A DNA stretch of 9,999 nucleotides. It comes from Microcaldota archaeon. Lineage in GTDB: Archaea > Micrarchaeota > Micrarchaeia > Anstonellales > Anstonellaceae. The stretch lies in the NCBI GenBank assembly GCA_023248665.1, contig JAHFEC010000026.1, positions 1 to 9,999 of the forward strand, in the 5' to 3' direction. This document shows, piece by piece, positions 1 to 5,353 of this stretch (position 1 is the first letter of the stretch; every line of letters starts with the position of its first letter). The notes under the pieces were generated by a model that worked only from the letters and a program-made list of their open reading frames with translations, made no database searches and had not been told where the DNA came from. A program made the position numbers and the translations under genes.

Positions 1-5
1 GTCGC

Positions 6-557
6 ATGCCCTCGCCCGAACTCCCGTACGGCGAAAATGGAGGCGCCTCTCCAACCGGAAATGCCTCCCAAACGCCCGTCCCCGCTCCGTCCGATTCCTC
101 CGTCTCCGCGCAGCCCGATTCTCCAATGCCTGCCGCACCTGCTTCTCCCGCCCTCGACCTGCCGGATTCTCCGGCATCCGCCACGCCCGCTTCCTCCGTC
201 TCCGCGCAGCCTGATTCTCCAATGCCTGCCGCACCTGCTTCTCCCGCCCTCGACCTGCCGGATTCTCCGGCATCCGCCACGCCCGCTTCCTCCGTCTCCG
301 CGCAGCCTGATTCTCCCGCCCCCGCTCCCGGTCGTTCCGCCCCTGCCTGTTCTGCCCAGCTAGGATTGCGTTCCCGCCTTCCTGTCCTTCCGCCCTCCGC
401 CCAGTTCTTCGCCCTCGGGGGCGTATTCTCCTTAAGCGCGCTGGCCTGCCCATGTCCGGTCTGCATCCTCGGCTCCCTCTCGTGCTGGGTGCGAGGGGCA
501 TTCGAGGCCTTCTCGCCCCTGAAGGCGTGGATGGACCGCACGTTCATCCGCCGCTGA
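6..557 (+). CDS. Hypothetical Pro/Ser/Ala-rich protein with Cys-rich hydrophobic C-terminus (possibly 5'-truncated)
   Basis: I do not recognise this protein. The first ~110 of 183 residues are low-complexity Pro/Ser/Ala/Asp sequence, including two full copies and part of a third copy of a 32-residue unit (residues about 31-104) that keeps the frame because the DNA period is 96 bp. The last ~60 residues differ. A hydrophobic stretch (about 132-165) contains CPCPVC (C148, C150, C153) and C160, followed by a short basic tail ending FIRR. This suggests a flexible linker joined to a small membrane-associated or metal-binding/disulfide module, but no function can be assigned. The frame is open to the window edge, so the ATG at 6 may be internal. 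No Shine-Dalgarno or TATA element can be judged here. The opposite strand is also largely stop-free because of base composition. I prefer this frame because its C-terminus is protein-like and the repeat stays in register. Confidence 0.5.
   Translation: MPSPELPYGENGGASPTGNASQTPVPAPSDSSVSAQPDSPMPAAPASPALDLPDSPASATPASSVSAQPDSPMPAAPASPALDLPDSPASATPASSVSAQPDSPAPAPGRSAPACSAQLGLRSRLPVLPPSAQFFALGGVFSLSALACPCPVCILGSLSCWVRGAFEAFSPLKAWMDRTFIRR
95..316. repeat. 96-bp tandem repeat, 2.3 copies
   Basis: Copy 1 spans 95-190, copy 2 spans 191-286, and a partial third copy spans 287-316. Copies 1 and 2 are identical except for one base (C at 116, T at 212; copy 3 also has T at 308). The period of 96 is a multiple of three, so it encodes a repeated 32-residue Pro/Ser/Ala unit in the overlapping ORF. 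The near identity points to recent duplication, or to homogenisation by slippage or recombination. Confidence 0.95.
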
Positions 558-580
558 CGGCGCGCCCGGCGCGCGCACTA

Positions 581-721
581 GTGGCGGGGCCTCTGGGCGG
601 GTCGCTGGCCAGCATCGTCATGCTGCTGTTGCTGCTGGCGCTCGTGCCGCTCGTGCTCAACGTGTTCCATCCGATCTATTTCTTCTTCGTGTTCGCGCCG
701 CCGACGCTCCGATACTCTTAA
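581..721 (+). CDS. Possible small membrane protein (doubtful)
   Basis: A 46-codon ORF begins with GTG at 581, 23 nt after the stop of the preceding gene. An ATG at 620 would leave only 33 residues. The product would have one strongly hydrophobic segment (IVMLLLLLALVPLVLNVF) followed by an aromatic-rich stretch and a short tail ending TLRYS. I see no Shine-Dalgarno motif and no TATA-like element upstream of either start, and I recognise no homologue. The stop codon overlaps the TATA-like box of the next gene. It could be the last gene of a short unit with the preceding ORF, or an accident of GC-rich sequence. The hydrophobic run is the only positive evidence. Confidence 0.3.
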   Translation: MAGPLGGSLASIVMLLLLLALVPLVLNVFHPIYFFFVFAPPTLRYS

Positions 722-723
722 AT
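718..723 (+). promoter_or_regulatory. TATA-like box of the prepilin peptidase gene
   Basis: TTAAAT is an AT-rich island in GC-rich surroundings. Its centre is 25.5 nt upstream of the ATG at 746, the distance expected between an archaeal TATA box and the transcription start. This implies a leaderless mRNA starting at or next to that ATG. Confidence 0.55.
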
Positions 724-745
724 GCCTCCACCTCGCTCTCCTCCC

Positions 746-1651
746 ATGGACCTCATACTCGGAACTTCCGTCCTCCTGCCTTGGGAGACGGTGCGCATCC
801 TCGTCGCCGTGGCGGGCGTCGTCGCGGGCGCCTATTACGACCTGTTCAACAAGAAGAACGTCCCCAACACATTTCTCTACGGTTTTTTGGCCATCGCATT
901 CGTCGTCAACCTGCTGGCATTCGATCCGCTCGTGAGCGTGTATGCCATTTTGCAGGCCGCGGCCGTGTTCGTCCTCACCTATTTCCTCCTCTACAAGACC
1001 GGACAGTGGGGCGGGGCGGACGGCTTCATCCTCACAGCCGTCGCGCTTCTCCTGCCCGTGGCGCCGCATCCGGTCCTGGCCAATCCCATGGGCGGCGTGG
1101 TCACCTTGCCGTTCGTGGCCTCGGTGTTCTTCGTCTCGGGCCTGTCCTTCATGCTCTGGATGCTGGTGCGCTCCCTGCCCGTGGCCATCCAAGCCATCCG
1201 CACCAAGGGCGTCATCGAGCAGAAAGCATGGGTTGGCGCCTTCATGATCGCGCTGGCCTATTTCGTCTTCTCGATGGTGGTGTCCAACTTGGGCGTGATG
1301 TCCTCGTCCTATTTCGCCCTCATCACCGGTGTCGTCCTCCTGAGCGTCTATTTCGTGCTCTTCATGGAGCCCATCAAGGCCTCGATGGTGGAATGGGTCG
1401 CGCTCAAGCAGGTGGAAGAGGAAGACATCCTCGCCGTGGACCGCATGGACCCGGCGCTCGTGAAGAAATACGCGGTCGGCCGCCTCGTGGATTCGGCCCT
1501 CCTCTCGCGCCTCAAATCCGTGCATTCGAAGATTCCGGTGTACAAGAAGCTGCCGCCGTTCATCCCGCACCTGCTGGTGGGGCTGGCGCTCTCGGTGCTG
1601 TTCGGCGACGTGATACTGCTGATGGCCGGGTATTCGAGCATCGCGTTCTAG
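746..1651 (+). CDS. Archaeal type IV prepilin/prearchaellin peptidase (A24 family)
   Basis: Membrane aspartyl protease that cleaves class III signal peptides of archaeal pilins and archaellins at the cytoplasmic face. The first catalytic Asp is D32 in AYYDLFNKKNVPN, just after TM1, matching the family's YDL...R/K..PN pattern. The second is D92 in GQWGGADG, fitting the archaeal GxHyD variant (Hy = hydrophobic) of the GxGD motif. I count about eight hydrophobic segments. A hydrophilic, probably cytosolic stretch (about 210-270) precedes a last membrane helix after KKLPPFIPHLL. At 301 aa it is longer than FlaK/PibD (about 230 aa). An in-frame ATG at 722 exists, but it overlaps the TATA-like box. 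The ATG at 746 sits 26 nt from that box and places TM1 at the usual distance, so I chose it. Likely substrates include the pilin-like protein at the right edge, though the genes are not linked in an operon. The symbol is left blank because pilin versus archaellin specificity cannot be decided. Confidence 0.88.
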   Translation: MDLILGTSVLLPWETVRILVAVAGVVAGAYYDLFNKKNVPNTFLYGFLAIAFVVNLLAFDPLVSVYAILQAAAVFVLTYFLLYKTGQWGGADGFILTAVALLLPVAPHPVLANPMGGVVTLPFVASVFFVSGLSFMLWMLVRSLPVAIQAIRTKGVIEQKAWVGAFMIALAYFVFSMVVSNLGVMSSSYFALITGVVLLSVYFVLFMEPIKASMVEWVALKQVEEEDILAVDRMDPALVKKYAVGRLVDSALLSRLKSVHSKIPVYKKLPPFIPHLLVGLALSVLFGDVILLMAGYSSIAF

Positions 1652-1652
1652 G

Positions 1653-1665
1653 GATTTTAAAAATC
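1653..1665. terminator. AT palindrome between convergent genes, possible bidirectional terminator
   Basis: GATTTTAAAAATC is palindromic about its central A and fills most of the 12-bp gap between the peptidase stop (1649-1651) and the polB stop (1664-1666). It gives a T4-T5 run on each strand at the 3' end of both genes. Short T-runs are enough for termination in many archaea. There is no GC-rich stem, so this is a suggestion from position and composition. Confidence 0.4.
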
Positions 1666-4222
1666 AGAAATACGCGCCCAGCCCGCTCTGCTTCCCCTTC
1701 ACTTTCAAATCGTCTTCGCTCACTCCTAGCTCTTTTAGTATTTTCAGGACCGTCGGGATGAGCTGGTGGTCGACGTAATAATCTGCGTCATAGTCTTTGG
1801 CGTACTCCAGCAATTCCGCCTTCTCCGACACCGACGCTTTCGAGTTCTTGCTGCGCGTGCCCGATCCCTTGCTGCTCCTGTCGATTTCCCCTCCGGAGCC
1901 GGAGGCCGAGCGCGTGATCACGTATCGCACGATGCTTCCTTTGGCAAATTTCTCCCCCTTCCCGCGCTTGTTCGCTTTCAGTGCCGCCGCCAGTTCGGGG
2001 GATTTTATCTCGTACTTGTCCAAATCCTTGGTCAGCTGCGTCTGGATGGCCAATTTCTCAAAGTCCATCTTTCCCGAGCGCAGTTTCTCCACCTGCTCTC
2101 GCACGATGGCGATGGCCTTGTCTTTCGAGCCGTCCTTGAGTATGGCTTCCAGCACTTTTCTCTGCGTGTCGCGCGCGATGACCGACCAGTCGCGGCGCAC
2201 CAGCTCGAAGCCCCGGATCTTGATCCGGCCCTTGTCATCCATGAGCGCATATTTCTTCTTGGCGCCGGTGCCGGCCTCGCCGACCGCGCCGGCCGTCTTC
2301 TTGGACACGAACACCCCGCGCGGGTAGAAGGCCTCCAACTCCAGTTCCATGGTGCCCGGCAATTCGGAATTGACCTTCTTCATCCACGCGAGCGCATCCT
2401 CCTTCTTCTTGTCCCCCAGAAGCAAAAAGGTCGAATCCGTGTCGCCATAAAGTACCTTGAATCCGGCCTGCTCCGCCTTCTCTGCCGTCTGCATGATGAA
2501 ATGCCTTCCCCACGCGGTGACCGATTCGGCGCATTCGCGGCTGTAATACCTCGAACGCGAGAACGCCAGATACCCGTAATACGAGTTGGCCAGAATTTTG
2601 AGGGACTGCTGGCGCGCGAACATGGCTCGGTATTCTTCGCTCTCGGGAGCGAGCGTTTTCAATTTGTCTTTTAGCTCCCCGCGCGCCCTGATGACTTTCG
2701 AGAGCACGTCCGGGATGAGGCCGTGCTTTTTTTGGCAGAAGCGCGCGCCGGTGGGCGAGACGTGCGATTCGGCCTTGGTGCAGCAGGCGCAGTCGAGCGT
2801 GAACGGGTCGATGTTGTGCGAGATGATGATGGACGGGTACAGCCCGCGGAAGTCGAACACCACCATGTTCTCGTAAATCCCGGGCGAGGGCGTCTTCACG
2901 TATGCCCCTTCGATGGGGTTCTCCAGCCTCGATTTGGCCACGTCGTCGGCCGGCTTGTTGGGGATGACGGCGTGGCGCGCCACGGCCTCGTGCATGAGCA
3001 GGGATTCGACCAGCTGGGAGGCGGTCGCGCCCACCACGTCGTTGAGCGGCAGGTACGTAATCTTGGCCATCTCAAGCTCCAGCGGCAGCACGAGGCGCGC
3101 CAGCTCCCACGTCAAATACGAATCGGTGCGCGAGTATTCGGCCAGTTTGCCCATCTGGGACGGGTCGTCCCACATCTGCCAGATGTCCAGCCTTTCCACG
3201 TCGCCTTTTTTCTTGCCCAGCAATTCCGACGCGGTGGACTCCAGCGTGAAGTTGTTCGGCCGCTTGATCGCGCCGATGAAGGAGAGGAAACGCAGCAAGG
3301 GAAGGACGTCGACGTAAATGCGGCCCCTGATCTTGGCGATGTCCCGGATGCCCCTTCTTCTTATCGTGAACGAGCTGCCGTCCCGTCCCATGCGCAAAGA
3401 AGCTTTCGCGGCCTTGGCGCGCGCCTCCAGGTACGGCAAGTCGAATTGGGTCGAATTGTATCCGGCCAGGATGTCGGGGTCCTCGCGCGCCAATTCTTCG
3501 CCGAACGCCTCGATCATGCCTTTCTCGTCCTGCGCGACGCGGCAGAATTTCTTGCCGTCCGCCTCGCGCCAGGTGAGCACGCGCCCCTCTTTCTCCCCGA
3601 GGCCTGTGGCGTGCGAAATCATGATGCACGGGTCCTGCGCGGGCCTGGGCACGCCGTGCGGATTGTACGTCTCGATGTCGAAGGCCATCACCTTAAACGC
3701 CGTCGTGGCCTCCTTCTTGGAGAGGATCCGCAGGATCCGCCGGCCCTGCCGCTCGTACCTTATCCTCGTGAGCGGCCCGAGGCCCAGATCGATCATGTAG
3801 CGCCGGCCGAACGGGATGTTGTATTCCCACGCTTTGCGCTCCTTGTAGGCGGACCGCAGGTCCGGCACCTCGGGCGGGTGCTTGGCATACACCTTGAGCA
3901 CCTTGCGCATCATGCCTTCCAGCTCCCGCTCCACCTGCTCGATGCGCACGGGGTGGACGGTCAGCCCCCGATGGAGCGCGCCCGCCTTCATCAGCTCCGG
4001 GATATCAAAAGCCGGCGCGTCGAGGTAGAAGTAAGGCTCGTAGCGGTCGTAGAGGTAGAAGACGCTCTTGGCCTTGAACTGCAGGCGCACGCGCGTCTCG
4101 TTGCCCCGTATGACGTAGTCCACGTCGATGAGCACGGCGGACCGGGTTTTTTTTGGCAAATCCGCCCCGGTCTTGCGGTCCTGTCCCGTCTCTTTGGCGT
4201 GGTGGGCTGGCTGTTCGCTCAT
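1664..4222 (-). CDS. polB: Family-B DNA polymerase with 3'-5' proofreading exonuclease
   Basis: Replicative/repair DNA polymerase, 852 aa from the ATG at 4222. The N-terminal domain is followed by the exonuclease: Exo I FDIET (D182, E184), Exo II NSTQFD (N256, F260, D261) and Exo III YSRTD (Y363, D367). Palm and fingers follow: motif A DFRGLYPSI (from D457), motif B with K542...NSYYG (546-550), and motif C YGDTDS (D594, D596). All catalytic acidic residues are present. Cysteines at 478, 480, 481 and 496 lie where euryarchaeal PolB enzymes carry conserved Cys pairs. The protein ends in QSGLGAYF (845-852), a good PIP box for the PCNA clamp. It is longer than Pfu Pol (775 aa), mainly through a ~29-residue N-terminal extension and a Ser/Gly-rich insert (about 772-801) near the thumb. 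There is no intein. A TTG at 4237 is in frame, but the ATG at 4222 lies 25.5 nt from a TATA box. The coiled-coil gene lies upstream in the same direction, 74 bp away. Confidence 0.97.
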   Translation of the reverse strand: MSEQPAHHAKETGQDRKTGADLPKKTRSAVLIDVDYVIRGNETRVRLQFKAKSVFYLYDRYEPYFYLDAPAFDIPELMKAGALHRGLTVHPVRIEQVERELEGMMRKVLKVYAKHPPEVPDLRSAYKERKAWEYNIPFGRRYMIDLGLGPLTRIRYERQGRRILRILSKKEATTAFKVMAFDIETYNPHGVPRPAQDPCIMISHATGLGEKEGRVLTWREADGKKFCRVAQDEKGMIEAFGEELAREDPDILAGYNSTQFDLPYLEARAKAAKASLRMGRDGSSFTIRRRGIRDIAKIRGRIYVDVLPLLRFLSFIGAIKRPNNFTLESTASELLGKKKGDVERLDIWQMWDDPSQMGKLAEYSRTDSYLTWELARLVLPLELEMAKITYLPLNDVVGATASQLVESLLMHEAVARHAVIPNKPADDVAKSRLENPIEGAYVKTPSPGIYENMVVFDFRGLYPSIIISHNIDPFTLDCACCTKAESHVSPTGARFCQKKHGLIPDVLSKVIRARGELKDKLKTLAPESEEYRAMFARQQSLKILANSYYGYLAFSRSRYYSRECAESVTAWGRHFIMQTAEKAEQAGFKVLYGDTDSTFLLLGDKKKEDALAWMKKVNSELPGTMELELEAFYPRGVFVSKKTAGAVGEAGTGAKKKYALMDDKGRIKIRGFELVRRDWSVIARDTQRKVLEAILKDGSKDKAIAIVREQVEKLRSGKMDFEKLAIQTQLTKDLDKYEIKSPELAAALKANKRGKGEKFAKGSIVRYVITRSASGSGGEIDRSSKGSGTRSKNSKASVSEKAELLEYAKDYDADYYVDHQLIPTVLKILKELGVSEDDLKVKGKQSGLGAYF

Positions 4223-4243
4223 GCCTTGTGCACTCAACGAAAA

Positions 4244-4251
4244 CTAAATAA
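4244..4251 (-). promoter_or_regulatory. TATA-like box of polB
   Basis: On the minus strand this reads TTATTTAG. Its centre is 25.5 nt upstream of the polB ATG (4222), implying leaderless transcription. It lies in the 74-bp gap after the coiled-coil gene, so polB probably has its own promoter even if it is also read through from upstream. Confidence 0.6.
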
Positions 4252-4296
4252 CCTTCTTGCCGAACCTGCTTCGAGAACGAGTCTGTCCTTGTCTTT

Positions 4297-4983
4297 TCAC
4301 GCTTCGACTTCTTCCTTCTGCGGCTTCTTCTTGATCTCCGCAATCTCCTCGAGCGAGACGAACGGGTCGTGGGCCTTCATGTACGGTTCAAGCTCTTTGC
4401 GCTCCTCTTCGCGGTGGCGGGTGCGGTCGGCGCGCTCTTTTCGGCGCGACTCGAACTCCTGATGCCTCACGTGCGCCTCATCGCGCTTCTCGCCGATCTC
4501 CTTGCGCTTCTTGGCGTGCTCGGCGCCCTCCCGGATGATGGTCTGGTACAGCGCTTCGAGCTCGTCGCCGATCGCGCTGATCTGCTTGCGCAAGGAAGTG
4601 CGCGCCTCAAGTTCGGCGCGAAGGAGCGTATATTGCTCGTCGAGCTTGACATTGGTCTTGTCGTGCTTGGTCGCCTCGGCCAGCTGCGTCTTGAGGATCT
4701 GCATCCGGCGCAGGAGCTCTTTTTCCTGCGCGGGCGTAAATGCGGAGGTGGAGATCTGGAAGTCGAGCGCGTCGATGCTTTTGGAGATGCGCGCGGGCGA
4801 ATCCTTCCCGTTGTCCCGCTGGGGGGGTTCGATGGCCTGGATGGCCTCGCGGATTTTCGCTATCTGCTCATTGCGCGCGCGCAGTTGGTCAATCAGCTCA
4901 TGCTTGAGCTTCTGCTTCTCTTCCATGACCACGCGTGCGCTCGGTAAGTCGCTCATTTCAATCGTTGCCTTTTGCTGTTTCAT
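4297..4983 (-). CDS. Archaeal coiled-coil protein, COG1340-like
   Basis: This 228-residue protein is highly charged and almost entirely predicted helix/coiled coil (heptad-like Leu/Ile spacing in about 20-50, 85-150 and 155-200). The segment around 70-103, including DALDFQISTSAFTPAQEKEL, follows the pattern of the uncharacterised archaeal COG1340 family (an aromatic/acidic turn, then T..L/F.P..EKEL). The later region has the spaced His/Ala/Glu pattern (EGAEHAKKR, DEAHVRH) seen there. No signal peptide, membrane segment or enzymatic motif is visible, so it is likely a cytosolic structural or scaffolding protein of unknown role. The ATG at 4983 follows a TATA-like box centred at 5018, allowing a leader of about 10 nt. 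It is codirectional with polB, which begins 74 bp downstream. That proximity could mean co-transcription but does not show a shared function. The family assignment is from pattern memory. Confidence 0.75.
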   Translation of the reverse strand: MKQQKATIEMSDLPSARVVMEEKQKLKHELIDQLRARNEQIAKIREAIQAIEPPQRDNGKDSPARISKSIDALDFQISTSAFTPAQEKELLRRMQILKTQLAEATKHDKTNVKLDEQYTLLRAELEARTSLRKQISAIGDELEALYQTIIREGAEHAKKRKEIGEKRDEAHVRHQEFESRRKERADRTRHREEERKELEPYMKAHDPFVSLEEIAEIKKKPQKEEVEA

Positions 4984-5015
4984 TCTGCTTTCTTCCCCGG
5001 CCGGTCCGGGCGGGG

Positions 5016-5021
5016 TATAAC
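5016..5021 (-). promoter_or_regulatory. TATA-like box of the coiled-coil gene
   Basis: On the minus strand this reads GTTATA, centred about 35 nt upstream of the ATG at 4983. Transcription would start near 4993 and give a leader of about 10 nt. Other AT-rich candidates lie further upstream, so the choice is uncertain. Confidence 0.35.
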
Positions 5022-5124
5022 ATCTATCCTAAGCGCGAATTCTTAACTGATTGGTATAGGGGACAAAACTTTTTAAACATCTGAAGGAAGTTGTGTTCGC
5101 CAGTCTATTTATGCGTAGATAACC

Positions 5125-5132
5125 TTTTAAAT
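5125..5132 (+). promoter_or_regulatory. TATA-like box pointing into the 5150-5350 non-coding stretch
   Basis: TTTTAAAT predicts transcription starting near 5154 on the plus strand, at the 5' side of foldable sequence. A second box, TTTTTAAAC at 5070-5078, lies 55 nt upstream. Both contain the symmetric core TTTAAA, so they could also act on the minus strand. No convincing plus-strand protein follows either box. Confidence 0.4.
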
Positions 5133-5153
5133 CGAGCCCCGTATACTCCTATG

Positions 5154-5350
5154 CCTATCCGTCTTTTGTTCTGCCCTTTGCGGGGCGGAAAACTGGTCGC
5201 CTTGCCGGCGTCGCTCTCAAGTGGCGTCGGCCTAATTTTTTCAACCTCCAGCGAGAGCCGGGGCGTTCCCCTCCCACTCTCAAGTTCCCAAGCACTTCCG
5301 ACTCCCCAGTTTCCGGCGCGATTTTTCTGCTCCTCTCCGCCCGGCTTTTT
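5154..5350 (+). ncRNA. Candidate structured RNA of unknown class
   Basis: This covers most of the 370-base stretch (4984-5353) without a convincing gene. Read as plus-strand RNA it can form three helices. Stem 5186-5196 with 5306-5315 has 10 bp and one bulged A (5189). It encloses hairpin A (5204-5214 with 5221-5231, 11 continuous pairs including three G-U wobbles, 6-nt loop) and hairpin B (GAGAG 5253-5257 with CTCTC 5277-5281, plus GGGG 5260-5263 with CCCC 5268-5271 over a CGTT loop). The wobbles pair only in the plus-strand transcript. A TATA-like box lies upstream and T-runs lie at 5236-5241 and 5346-5350. I looked for RNase P and SRP RNA signature motifs and did not find them. GC-rich DNA folds easily, so this needs covariation support. 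It could instead be a long 3' region of the GAPDH gene. Confidence 0.3.
5204..5241 (+). terminator. GC-rich hairpin followed by T6
   Basis: An 11-bp stem (5204-5214 with 5221-5231) is followed, after four bases, by TTTTTT at 5236-5241. On the plus strand it resembles an intrinsic terminator. It could end a short ~85-nt transcript from the box at 5125, or simply be a domain of the larger candidate RNA. The two readings exclude each other in part. Confidence 0.3.
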
Positions 5351-5353
5351 GTC

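Noticed and set aside
1..453. Open minus-strand frames across the repeat region
   Set aside because: They lack stops because the plus strand is Pro/Ser/Ala-coding and GC-rich. The products are Arg/Gly-rich without any protein-like segment.
452..721. Longer version (from ATG 452) of the small membrane ORF
   Set aside because: Its N-terminal half overlaps the preceding gene in another frame and looks like a frame shadow. Only the part after 581 has protein-like character.
578..1570. Long open frame on the minus strand opposite the prepilin peptidase
   Set aside because: The product is a Glu/His/Arg-rich low-complexity sequence with no domain. It exists because the GC-rich peptidase gene lacks stops on its complement.
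1664..4222. Intein in polB, common at motifs A, B and C in archaea
   Set aside because: All three motif regions are continuous and the length is explained by the N-terminal extension and a short Ser/Gly insert.
2723..4462. 579-codon plus-strand frame opposite polB
   Set aside because: It is antisense to the conserved polymerase, rich in Arg/His/Val/Leu without motifs, and runs through the polB promoter.
5154..5350. Intergenic RNA as RNase P RNA or SRP RNA
   Set aside because: I looked for the GAGGAAAGUC-type and AGA..GA-type conserved RNase P regions and for the helix 8 motif of SRP RNA on both strands and found no acceptable match.
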